Positions 35,153-42,948 of a stretch of 45,690 nucleotides of DNA are shown in pieces (position 1 is the stretch's first letter; each line of letters opens with the position of its first letter). The stretch is from Lachnospiraceae bacterium. Lineage in GTDB: Bacteria > Bacillota > Clostridia > Lachnospirales > Lachnospiraceae. The position numbers were made by a program, and so were the translations under genes. Below the pieces are notes generated by a model. It had not been told where the DNA came from, ran no database searches, and worked only from the letters and a program-made list of their open reading frames with translations. The DNA is taken from NCBI GenBank assembly GCA_029006155.1, contig JAQXGF010000047.1, positions 1 to 45,690 on the forward strand, read 5' to 3'.

Positions 35153-36786
35153 GATGTATTTACTGTAACACACCTCTGGCCGCCATCGATTACTGTCCGG
35201 GCTGTGGTGCGGATGTCACCTTGCAGAAGCGGATTGTCCGGATCTCGAACCTTTTATACAATGAGGGGCTGGAGAAGGCACTCGTGCGCGACATGGAGGG
35301 AGCGATCACCTGCTTAAAGCGCAGCCTGAAGTTTAATAAAGAAAATATCGATGCGCGGAACCTGCTCGGCCTGTGCTATTACGAGACCGGAGAAGCAGTG
35401 TCGGCGCTGTGCGAATGGGTCATCAGTAAAAATCTAAAAGGCGAGGATAATATCGCGGATTCGTATATCAACGAGCTGCAGTCGAACAAGAACCGGCTCG
35501 ATACGATCAATCAGACGATCCGAAAGTACAATCAGTCGGTCCTGTACTGCAGGGAGGACAATGAGGATATGGCGATCATCCAGCTGAAAAAGGTGATCAG
35601 CCAGAATCCGAAGTTTGTAAAGGCGTATCAGCTGCTTGCCCTTCTGTATATGAAACGGCAGGAGTATGAGCGGGCGCGCAAGCTTCTGAAAAAGGCGGCG
35701 AATATCGATACGACGAACACGACGACCCTGCGTTATCTGCAGGAGATCGAGGATGTGACCGGAAAGAGCACACGGGTCGGGAAAAAGCACTGGCGTTTTG
35801 AGAAAGAAAAAGAGGATGCGGTATCGGGGACGCTGCGCTATATGAGCGGGACCGAGATGGTCATCCAGCCGACGACGTTCCGGGACAGTTCGACGATCGC
35901 GACGTTTATCAATATCATTCTCGGTATTCTGTTAGGAGGGGCGATCGTCTGGTTTCTGGTCGTTCCGGCAAACCGGCAGGAGGTCAACGATGAGGCGAAC
36001 CGGCAGGTGACGGATGCCAATACGAAGCTGGCGTCTGAGGCTGCCCGTGCGCAGGATCTGCAAGATGAGATCGACGGATACAAGAGCCAGGTGGACAGTG
36101 CGAATCAGGACAAAGAAGACGCATTGAAAAAGGCGCAGAGCTACGACGATCTGCTGGCGGCAGTCAATAAATATGTGAGCGGCGATGTGAGTGGAGCCTC
36201 CACGGCGGTGGCTGCCTTAGATGCATCAGACTTTGAGGGCAACGCAAAAACGCTTTACGACAGCATGGCATCGGCCGTTGGCACAAGCCTGTTCAGCCAG
36301 TATTACAATACCGGAGCGACGGCCTATCTTGCAGGCGACTATACGACGGCAGCAGACCAGCTGCAGAAGGCCGTCGATGCGGATACGGAGCGGAAGAGCT
36401 CGGATTATGCACAGGCGATGCTCTGCCTTGGTATCTCCTATTACCAGTTGGGACAGCAGGACAAGGCCAATGAGATCCTGAATAAATTTATCGAGTACTA
36501 TCCGAATCAGGCGAGCCAGGCGCAGGGCTACATCACTTCCGGGTCGAGTAAGACATCCGGCAACAACAATGCGGCGGATGTCAGCGGCTTAGGCGATGCG
36601 GCGACCGGCCAGACGGCGAACAATACACAGACCTCCACGACGAATGGCGGAGATATCACGATCTACAATCAGGATGGTACGACAGGTGGCAGTTCGCTTC
36701 CGGCGTCGGATTCCTACGTGGCGTGGACAGATCCGACGACCGGGCTGCAGTATGACCAGTACGGGAACCTGATGTCCGGGCAGTAA
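35149..36786 (+). CDS. Zinc-ribbon/TPR single-pass membrane protein
   Basis: 545 aa. An N-terminal zinc ribbon has Cys3, Cys6, Cys16 and Cys19 (CIYC...CPGC). Cytoplasmic TPR repeats follow, about residues 30-205 (DMEGAITCLKRSLKFN, ARNLLGLCYYETGEAVSALC, KAYQLLALLYMKRQEYERAR). One membrane helix lies at about 245-267 (FINIILGILLGGAIVWFLVV). Outside the membrane come a coiled coil (about 275-335), a second TPR set (GATAYLAGDYTTAADQLQKA) and a Ser/Thr/Asn/Gly-rich tail ending in YDQYGNLMSGQ. So TPR scaffolds sit on both sides of the membrane. No enzyme motif is present; a scaffold role in the envelope is inferred. The gene is coupled to the 52-aa gene. Confidence 0.8.
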   Translation: MRCIYCNTPLAAIDYCPGCGADVTLQKRIVRISNLLYNEGLEKALVRDMEGAITCLKRSLKFNKENIDARNLLGLCYYETGEAVSALCEWVISKNLKGEDNIADSYINELQSNKNRLDTINQTIRKYNQSVLYCREDNEDMAIIQLKKVISQNPKFVKAYQLLALLYMKRQEYERARKLLKKAANIDTTNTTTLRYLQEIEDVTGKSTRVGKKHWRFEKEKEDAVSGTLRYMSGTEMVIQPTTFRDSSTIATFINIILGILLGGAIVWFLVVPANRQEVNDEANRQVTDANTKLASEAARAQDLQDEIDGYKSQVDSANQDKEDALKKAQSYDDLLAAVNKYVSGDVSGASTAVAALDASDFEGNAKTLYDSMASAVGTSLFSQYYNTGATAYLAGDYTTAADQLQKAVDADTERKSSDYAQAMLCLGISYYQLGQQDKANEILNKFIEYYPNQASQAQGYITSGSSKTSGNNNAADVSGLGDAATGQTANNTQTSTTNGGDITIYNQDGTTGGSSLPASDSYVAWTDPTTGLQYDQYGNLMSGQ

Positions 36787-36884
36787 AGAGACGAAGCAGA
36801 TGGACTGGCTGTATGAGCAGTGGAAGCACAGCTGGCAGCGACGGTCGACATAGAGATCTGAAAAGTACATAGTAAGAAAAGCGT

Positions 36885-36941
36885 AAGACGCGGTACAGAT
36901 GAAAAAGAAGGAGAAACTTCCGGGCTGTACTGCGTCTTTTT
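36885..36941 (+). terminator. Rho-independent terminator after the TPR gene
   Basis: AAGACGCgGTACAG (36885-36898) pairs with CTGTACtGCGTCTT (36925-36938), 13 of 14 positions, followed by a T run. The loop is 26 bases. Confidence 0.85.
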
Positions 36942-36973
36942 ATTTGCGGCGTGGGTCAAATACCAGGCTGCTT

Positions 36974-37003
36974 GCAGCGGGAAATTTGCGTTTCAGCCGC
37001 TGC
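36974..37003. repeat. Dispersed inverted-repeat element before spoIIAA
   Basis: GCAGCGG (36974-36980) pairs with CCGCTGC (36997-37003) around a 16-base loop. It shares its core with the elements at 41862, 30926 and 11737. Confidence 0.4.
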
Positions 37004-37058
37004 GATTGTGCAGGACAGGCGATTCAACTTGATTTTGACAGAAAAAGGAGGACTTACT

Positions 37059-37394
37059 ATGGATCATATGTTTACTTTAACGGGAACGACACTTACGGTA
37101 CATCTGCCTTCCGAGGTGGATCATCACAGCACGGAGCAGCTGCAAAGGGAGACGGACCGGCTGATTCAGAGCCGGAATATCCGGTGTATTTTGTTTGACT
37201 TCGGGGATACCGTGTTTATGGACAGCTCCGGGATCGGGATGCTGCTCGGACGGTATAAGATGATCCGGTTCGTCGGAGGGACGATGGCGGCGATCAACGT
37301 GAAAGAGCGGATGCGGCGTGTGCTGCTGCTCTCCGGCGTGTACAAGGTGATCGATATCTATGAAGGGTTGCCACAGCAGTCAAAGCTGCTGTGA
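37059..37394 (+). CDS. spoIIAA: Anti-sigma factor antagonist SpoIIAA
   Basis: 111 aa, a single STAS domain. In spore formers the unphosphorylated form binds SpoIIAB and frees sigma-F in the forespore. The phosphorylation site is Ser56 in FMDSSGIGMLLGRYK, matching the known DSSG motif. AAGGAGG precedes ATG 37059; the frame is open further upstream without a ribosome site. The stop overlaps the first codons of the following frame, and spoIIAB begins 15 bases later. The family also contains RsbV proteins, but the partner is clearly SpoIIAB-like. Confidence 0.9.
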   Translation: MDHMFTLTGTTLTVHLPSEVDHHSTEQLQRETDRLIQSRNIRCILFDFGDTVFMDSSGIGMLLGRYKMIRFVGGTMAAINVKERMRRVLLLSGVYKVIDIYEGLPQQSKLL

Positions 37395-37408
37395 AAGGGG
37401 GAGAGCGC

Positions 37409-37894
37409 ATGCGCAAAAATGAGATGAAACTGGAGTTTGACAGCCGCTCGTGCAACGAGAGTTTTGCAAGAGTAGCGGTAGCGGCGTTTCTGACACAGCT
37501 GAATCCGACCCTGGAGGAGGTCGCGGATGTGAAAACGGCAGTATCGGAAGCGGTGACAAATGTGATTATCCATGCGTATGACCGGGAAGAGGAAAAAGTA
37601 CTGGTGCACTGCTGGATCGAAGAGGAGACCCTGTGGGTGGAAGTGACAGACCATGGGCGGGGCATTGCAGATGTCGCACAGGCGATGGAACCGCTCTATA
37701 CGACGCGGCAGGAGTGCGACCGTGCAGGGATGGGCTTTGCGTTTATGGATGCGTTCATGGACACGCTTGAGGTAGTAAGTGCACCCGGAAAAGGGACGAC
37801 GGTGCGGATGAGCCGGCACATCACACACAGAAATGCGGAGGGTCCATTTGACTACCGGAATCAGAAAGTTCCGGTTGCAATTCATATGGAATAA
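37409..37894 (+). CDS. spoIIAB: Anti-sigma-F factor/serine kinase SpoIIAB
   Basis: 161 aa, slightly longer than the usual 140-146 because of a C-terminal extension of about 18 residues (HRNAEGPFDYRNQKVPVAIH). It is a GHKL-type kinase that holds sigma-F and phosphorylates SpoIIAA. The start KNEMKLEFDSRSCNESFARV, the N box EAVTNVIIHAYD, the DHGRGI box and GMGFAFMDAFMD are diagnostic. GGGGGAG lies 5 bases before ATG 37409. The gene for sigma-F, which normally follows, is absent; a promoter and an unrelated peptidase gene come next. Confidence 0.92.
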   Translation: MRKNEMKLEFDSRSCNESFARVAVAAFLTQLNPTLEEVADVKTAVSEAVTNVIIHAYDREEEKVLVHCWIEEETLWVEVTDHGRGIADVAQAMEPLYTTRQECDRAGMGFAFMDAFMDTLEVVSAPGKGTTVRMSRHITHRNAEGPFDYRNQKVPVAIHME

Positions 37895-37911
37895 TGATAA
37901 AATATTTTCGG

Positions 37912-37940
37912 TTTAAAGCATTAAAGAGACAAAGTATAAA
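37912..37940 (+). promoter_or_regulatory. Promoter for the M42 peptidase/Dpp operon
   Basis: TTTAAA at 37912-37917 and TATAAA at 37935-37940 are 17 bases apart. The predicted start, near 37947, coincides with the 5' edge of the hairpin at 37950. Confidence 0.5.
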
Positions 37941-37949
37941 AATAGAAAC

Positions 37950-38007
37950 CGGCTGCCATTTGCCGTGCGGAAAGTGGAGACAGACGAAAGCTGGCAAACG
38001 GTAGCCG
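37950..38007 (+). promoter_or_regulatory. Long 5'-leader hairpin before the M42 gene
   Basis: Bases 37950-37964 pair with 37993-38007 in 14 of 15 positions (one A-C mismatch, one G-T). The 28-base loop is purine-rich. The ribosome site follows at about 38013. It is not followed by a T run and matches no riboswitch class I know. It may stabilise the mRNA end or control translation. Confidence 0.55.
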
Positions 38008-38028
38008 ACAGCAGGAGAGTGACAGAAG

Positions 38029-39045
38029 ATGAGAGATATGAATCTGCTGAAGGAGCTGACACAGCTCTGGGGTGTGGCAGGCTATGAAAAAGAAGTGCGC
38101 AAGTACATCGAAAAGATCGTAGAGCCGTATGCAGATGAGATGCTGACGGATGCAGTCGGCAATCTGATCGTCCTGAAAAAAGGCAGAGGCGGAGCGGAGG
38201 CAAAGAAGATCATGCTCGCCGCGCATATGGACGAGATCGGATTTATGGTAAAGAAAATCGAGCCGGATGGACGCTTGCGTGTCTGCAATATGGGCTGGAA
38301 CTGGACCGGCTCCGCGTACAACGCGCGTGTACGGTTCCGCAATGGCGTGAGCGGTGTCATGGGCTGTCTCGGGCCGATTGAGGAGGCCAGAAATGATCCG
38401 GGCAAGCTCTACATTGATATCGGGGCGACCTCAAAGGAAGATGCCGAGAAGTACGTAAAGCTTGGTGATGCGTGTGGCTACTACGGTGAATTCCTTGAGC
38501 TGGCGAACGACCGGGTATGCGCAAAGACACTGGACAACCGGATCGGCTGCTATCAGCTGATCGAGTCCTTAAAGGAAAATGACGGCACATGGCCGAACGA
38601 TGTCTACTATGTATTCGGCGTGCAGGAGGAGCTTGGCTGCAGAGGATCAAAGGTAGCGGCAGAGCGGATTCACCCGGATGTCGGCATCGCAGTGGATATC
38701 ACCCCGGCGCACGATTATCCGTGTGACCTCGAGGGAAGCAATGCAGTCGGCGGCGGCATCGGCGTGAAGATCTGCGACCCGTCGGTCGTATGTGATGAGG
38801 ATGTCGTTGCACTCATGGAGCAGTGCTGTGAGCAGGAGCAGATCAAGTATCAGAGAGAGGTCATCGACAAGGGAGGCACCGATGCGTCGAGCATGAATCT
38901 TTCCGGCGTCGGCGTTCGCACCGGTGGAGTCGTGGTCGTGACCCGTTATCCGCACAGCCAGAGTGCAGTCGCTTCCAAGGAAGACATCGACGGAGGCGTT
39001 GATCTGCTGAATGCATTCTGCAAGCGCGAGCTGACATTCTGCTAA
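38029..39045 (+). CDS. M42-family aminopeptidase
   Basis: 338 aa, typical of the family. M42 enzymes form large dodecameric shells in the cytoplasm and trim short peptides from the N-terminus. The two-metal site is complete: His66 and Asp68 (AAHMDEIG), Asp169 (LDNRIG), the catalytic Glu200 with Glu201 (VQEELGCRG), Asp223 (VDITPAHD) and His309 (YPHSQS). GGAG lies 11 bases before ATG 38029; ATG 38038 is an alternative. It is the first gene of a unit with an amidohydrolase and a peptide ABC transporter, so its natural substrates are probably imported oligopeptides. Confidence 0.93.
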   Translation: MRDMNLLKELTQLWGVAGYEKEVRKYIEKIVEPYADEMLTDAVGNLIVLKKGRGGAEAKKIMLAAHMDEIGFMVKKIEPDGRLRVCNMGWNWTGSAYNARVRFRNGVSGVMGCLGPIEEARNDPGKLYIDIGATSKEDAEKYVKLGDACGYYGEFLELANDRVCAKTLDNRIGCYQLIESLKENDGTWPNDVYYVFGVQEELGCRGSKVAAERIHPDVGIAVDITPAHDYPCDLEGSNAVGGGIGVKICDPSVVCDEDVVALMEQCCEQEQIKYQREVIDKGGTDASSMNLSGVGVRTGGVVVVTRYPHSQSAVASKEDIDGGVDLLNAFCKRELTFC

Positions 39046-39059
39046 CTATGAGGAAAACG

Positions 39060-40325
39060 ATGAATAAAAAAAACGATGGACTTCTGATCCTTCAGAACGG
39101 CCGCATCCTCACAATGGATGACGGGCCGGAATTAAAGGAAGCAGATCTGTGGATACAGGATGGGAAAATTCTCCGGATGCTGCCGTGGGGCAGCGAGACG
39201 CCGGAAGATGCGACATGCCGGGATATTTCCGGCTGCGTGGTCATGCCGGGCCTGATCGATTCCCATGTACACTACGACGAGAGCTATATGGGAGATTTTT
39301 TCCTCGCAAGCGGTGTGACTTCTGTGCGGAATATGCAGGGCTTTGCCGGACATGCAAGATGGCGGGATGAGATCCTGGCCGGGACGAGAAGAGGGCCGTA
39401 CCTCTATTCTTCCGGGCCGATCGCAGACGGTGAAGATGACACGATCCCGGATAATACGAACATTATCATCCGCTCGAAGGAGGATGCGGAGGCACTGATC
39501 CGCTATACAAAGGAGCATGGCTTCTTATGGCTGAAGACCTATCCGTCGATCGAGCCGGAGCTTTATAAATACCTGCTTCGGCGTGCCGTAGAGGAGGGGC
39601 TTCCTCCCTGTGGGCACATGACGAAAATTCTGGATTACCATTCGCTGATCGATGCGGGCTATTCCTGCTGTGAGCACACGAGCTCTCTTCCACGGGATCC
39701 GGAGGACATCGCCTACGCGGCGCAGCATGGCATGTGGTTCTGCCCGACCCACGTCGTATGCAGGACACTTCCGGACTATGTATGGAACGGCAGGCAGCTT
39801 GCGGAGGTGGAACATTTTGAAGATCTTCCGGAGTGCATCCGCACCCGCTGGGAGGAGGAAAATGAGATCATCTGTGAGAATTACCGCAGGCTTGGCGTGA
39901 AGCCGGATTTTCAGACGATTATCGACCGGGGCCGGACTTTCCTGCAGTATTCCGACCGGGTGATGGCCGGAACGGACTGTCCGTATGCCGGGATCGTTCC
40001 GGGATTTGCGCTGGCAGATGAGATCGAGAGCCTCATTGATGCCTATGGGATGAGCCGGTATGATGCGTTACGCGCGGCGACGAGCCGGCCGGCCGAGTAC
40101 ATCGGGATTGCCGGTCAGAAGGGCAGGGTGCTTCCGGGCATGGATTCCGACCTGATCGTTTTAAAAGAAGATCCGCTGACAGTTCCGTATGCGGTGCGCA
40201 GTATTTCGCTGGTGCTGCAGGGAACGAATATCTGGGATGCGGATACTTTAAATGGATTTTTAAAGAAAGCTGGGACACTGAAAAAAGAAGAAATAGAATT
40301 TATTCCGCTGAACATAGAGGAATAA
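39060..40325 (+). CDS. Amidohydrolase-superfamily enzyme (imidazolonepropionase/prolidase-like)
   Basis: 421 aa. The beta-barrel metal site is visible: His69 and His71 in DSHVHYDE, Lys in LWLKTYPS, His186 in CGHMTK, His206 in CEHTSS and Asp306 in GTDCPYAG. The C-terminal GIAGQKGRVLPGMDSDLIVL closes the small composite domain. This pattern fits the group with imidazolonepropionase-type and Xaa-Pro/Xaa-Arg dipeptidase members. Between an aminopeptidase and a peptide transporter, a dipeptidase role is the better inference, not proven. AGGA lies 6 bases before ATG 39060; an ATG at 39048 has no such site. It starts 14 bases after the M42 stop. Confidence 0.85.
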   Translation: MNKKNDGLLILQNGRILTMDDGPELKEADLWIQDGKILRMLPWGSETPEDATCRDISGCVVMPGLIDSHVHYDESYMGDFFLASGVTSVRNMQGFAGHARWRDEILAGTRRGPYLYSSGPIADGEDDTIPDNTNIIIRSKEDAEALIRYTKEHGFLWLKTYPSIEPELYKYLLRRAVEEGLPPCGHMTKILDYHSLIDAGYSCCEHTSSLPRDPEDIAYAAQHGMWFCPTHVVCRTLPDYVWNGRQLAEVEHFEDLPECIRTRWEEENEIICENYRRLGVKPDFQTIIDRGRTFLQYSDRVMAGTDCPYAGIVPGFALADEIESLIDAYGMSRYDALRAATSRPAEYIGIAGQKGRVLPGMDSDLIVLKEDPLTVPYAVRSISLVLQGTNIWDADTLNGFLKKAGTLKKEEIEFIPLNIEE

Positions 40326-40345
40326 AAACAAAGGAGGAACCTATT

Positions 40346-41839
40346 ATGAAAAAGAGACTTGCAATACTCGCTGCCGCATGTCTGTGCATGGCTATTCCGA
40401 TGACAGGCTTTGCTGCTGACAAGACAGATATCGTGATTGCGATGGACGCGGATGTGGATACACTTCATCCGACGGATTTCTCTACGACTGTAGAGATGAG
40501 CGTCCTGAACCAGATTTACGATACGTTGATGTACTTCAATCCGGACGGAACGGAGGATCCGCAGCCGCGTATCGCCGAGAGCTATGAGATCAGCGACGAC
40601 GGACTGGACTATACCTTCCATTTAAGAGATGATGTGACCTTCCATGATGGAACACCGGTCACCGCAGATGATGTGGTCTTTTCCATCGAGCTGTATAAGA
40701 ATTCCGAATATCAGGGTTCCCAGATTTCCATGCTGAGCAGCGTTGAGGCGACGGATGAGCACACCGTTGTATGTCATCTGGATACGCCGTATTCTCCGTT
40801 TCTGGAAGGTATCTGCTCTCCGATGATCGCATCGAAGGCTTACTATGAGAAATCCGAGGATGATTTCGTGAACAGCCCGATCGGAAGCGGCCCGTATAAA
40901 TTTGTGAGCCGTTCCAAGGGAAGCAATATCAAGCTCGAGGCAAATGAAGATTATTACAGAGGAGCACCGGAGATCAAGGAGGTGACCTTCGAGATGATCC
41001 CGGACTCCGCGACAAAGGCGATCGCACTGCAGACCGGCGAGGTCAATTTCGCAGAGATCGATTCTTCCACAATGCCGCAGCTGGAGGCAAATCCGCAGAT
41101 CACGATCGCAGAAGTACCGACTTCCAGTTTTTCCTACATTGCCATGAATCTGGAAAAAGAGCCGTTCAACGATGTGAAAGTACGTCAGGCGATCAACTAC
41201 GCAATCGACCGTGACAATCTCGTGGCAGTCTGCTTTGACGGTGAGGCGGAGGTGAACTCCAATATCTGTGCAAAGGAGCGCTTCGGCTACTCGGATGACC
41301 AGTTCCAGTACACGTATGATCCGGACAAGGCAAAAGAGCTGCTCTCGGAAGCAGGCATCGAGACGCCGTACGATCTTGGAGAGATTCTGGTGGCAGAGAA
41401 GTATTCGAACCTGGCCACCGTCATCCAGAACGATCTGAAGGCAGTCGGACTGGAAGTGGAGATTTCCGTAAAAGAGTTTAACTCCTACATCAGCGATCTG
41501 CAGAATGGCAATTATGGCATTACCGCTCTGAACATGACCCTGGAGGGCGATACACAGTCTCTGGAGATGGCATTTACGACCGACTATATCGGAATCGCAA
41601 ACAATGCAAGATATTCCGATGCGGATATGGATGCACTGTTTGATCAGGCAAGAAGTGAGACAGATACGGACAAACGTGAAGAGATCTTCAATCAGATCTT
41701 CACAAAGGCACAGGATGAAGCCATTTACGGAGTGCTGTGCAATCCGATGACGTTATACGCGTACAACAGCGACCTGAACTGCCCGGAATTTGTGCTGGAA
41801 GGAAATTATTATCTGTATGATTTTGCGTGGGCAGAATAA
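40346..41839 (+). CDS. Peptide/nickel-type ABC transporter substrate-binding protein (family 5)
   Basis: 497 aa. A signal peptide (KKRLAILAAACLCMAIPMTG, cleavage near GFAA) is followed by the family-5 opening IVIAMDADVDTLHPTDF, PRIAESYEISDDGL, and the signature VTADDVVFSIELYK. NDVKVRQAINYAIDRDNLV is the hinge helix. It binds short peptides outside the cell and delivers them to the DppBC-type permeases. The signal lacks a standard lipobox; the cysteines lie inside the hydrophobic core, so lipid anchoring is doubtful. AAGGAGG precedes the ATG. A hairpin at 41938-41968 before the permease genes may lower their expression relative to the binding protein. Confidence 0.92.
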   Translation: MKKRLAILAAACLCMAIPMTGFAADKTDIVIAMDADVDTLHPTDFSTTVEMSVLNQIYDTLMYFNPDGTEDPQPRIAESYEISDDGLDYTFHLRDDVTFHDGTPVTADDVVFSIELYKNSEYQGSQISMLSSVEATDEHTVVCHLDTPYSPFLEGICSPMIASKAYYEKSEDDFVNSPIGSGPYKFVSRSKGSNIKLEANEDYYRGAPEIKEVTFEMIPDSATKAIALQTGEVNFAEIDSSTMPQLEANPQITIAEVPTSSFSYIAMNLEKEPFNDVKVRQAINYAIDRDNLVAVCFDGEAEVNSNICAKERFGYSDDQFQYTYDPDKAKELLSEAGIETPYDLGEILVAEKYSNLATVIQNDLKAVGLEVEISVKEFNSYISDLQNGNYGITALNMTLEGDTQSLEMAFTTDYIGIANNARYSDADMDALFDQARSETDTDKREEIFNQIFTKAQDEAIYGVLCNPMTLYAYNSDLNCPEFVLEGNYYLYDFAWAE

Positions 41840-41861
41840 ACCGCGTTATTGTATCAGAAGG

Positions 41862-41892
41862 TTGCCGGCTGCAGGAAATCTGCGAACGGCAA
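41862..41892. repeat. Dispersed inverted-repeat element, nested hairpin
   Basis: TTGCCG (41862-41867) pairs with CGGCAA (41887-41892), and inside it GCAG (41871-41874) pairs with CTGC (41880-41883). The core GCAGGAAATCTGCG resembles GCAGCGGGAAATTTGCG at 36974. Confidence 0.45.
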
Positions 41893-41937
41893 TGAAACAG
41901 CAGAAGAACAGAGCAGATATCAGCTGCAGATGCAGCA

Positions 41938-41968
41938 GGCGGAGAACCGGATACCCGGCATCTCCGCC
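41938..41968 (+). terminator. Weak terminator or attenuator between binding protein and permease genes
   Basis: GGCGGAGA (41938-41945) pairs with TCTCCGCC (41961-41968), followed only by TTCTGTT. It may reduce read-through rather than stop it. Confidence 0.4.
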
Positions 41969-41997
41969 TTCTGTTATGAGGAAGGAGTCTATCCGAA

Positions 41998-42948
41998 ATG
42001 ACAAAATATGTAGTAAAGAGAATTCTATACATGATTCCGGTACTGCTCGGAGTGGCGTTTCTGGTATTTACGATACTGTCACTGACACCGGGCGATCCGG
42101 GATCGATTATTCTTGGCATCACGGCGAAGCCGGAAGATATTGCGGCGCTGAATGCAGAGTTCGGCTACGATAAGCCGTTTCTGATCCGCTTTATCAACTA
42201 TATTGGAAATATCATCCTGCACTTTGACCTTGGCACTTCGTATCAGAGCCGGGGGCCTGTCATGGATGATATCATGGCACGGTTCCCGAACACCCTGCTG
42301 CTGGCCGTGCTGTCGATGGCGGTATCCTCCATCATCGGCATCTCGCTTGGCATTCTCTCGGCGGTCCGCCAGTACTCTGTGATGGACCACGTCTGTGTCG
42401 TCGTTGCACTTGTGTTTGCATCGATTCCGGGGTTCTGGTTCGGGTTGATGCTGCTTTTGCTGTTTTCCTTAAAGCTCGGCTGGCTGCCGTCCTTTGGAGC
42501 CAGCTCTCTGAAACATTTTATACTGCCGACGCTGACGGTCTCGCTGACCTCGGCGGCGGGACTTTTGCGGCTGACGCGCTCGGCGATGCTTGAGACGATC
42601 CGGCAGGAGTACATCCGCACGGCAAAGGCAAAAGGTGCCTCGGAGAAGCGTATCATCTGGAAGCATGCGCTGCGTAACGCCCTGCTTCCGGTCGTGACGA
42701 CGCTTGGAGGCGGCTTTGGGGCTTCCCTTGGCGGAGCGATTATTGCGGAGACCGTCTTTGCGATGCCGGGTATGGGTACCCTGATGACGACAGCGATCCG
42801 GCAAAAAGACATCCCGATGGTCATGGGCGCGACGTTGTTCCTTGCGGTGCTGTTCAGCTTCGTCATCCTGCTGGTCGACGTGCTGTATGCCTTTATTGAT
42901 CCACGTATCAAAGCAAAATATCAGAATGGAGGAAAGAGCCGTGGCTGA
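41998..42948 (+). CDS. Peptide ABC transporter permease, DppB/OppB type
   Basis: 316 aa with six membrane segments. The opening YVVKRILYMIPVLLGVAFLV and SLTPGDPG are typical of the DppB group. The EAA-type loop is IRTAKAKGASEKRIIWKHAL, which docks the ATPases. AAGGAG lies about 11 bases before the ATG. The stop overlaps the next permease start by 8 bases. It forms the channel with the DppC-type protein. Confidence 0.94.
   Translation: MTKYVVKRILYMIPVLLGVAFLVFTILSLTPGDPGSIILGITAKPEDIAALNAEFGYDKPFLIRFINYIGNIILHFDLGTSYQSRGPVMDDIMARFPNTLLLAVLSMAVSSIIGISLGILSAVRQYSVMDHVCVVVALVFASIPGFWFGLMLLLLFSLKLGWLPSFGASSLKHFILPTLTVSLTSAAGLLRLTRSAMLETIRQEYIRTAKAKGASEKRIIWKHALRNALLPVVTTLGGGFGASLGGAIIAETVFAMPGMGTLMTTAIRQKDIPMVMGATLFLAVLFSFVILLVDVLYAFIDPRIKAKYQNGGKSRG

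Noticed and set aside
37010-37036. Sigma-H-type promoter before spoIIAA
   Set aside because: AGGA and GATTTT are present but with the wrong spacing and several mismatches.
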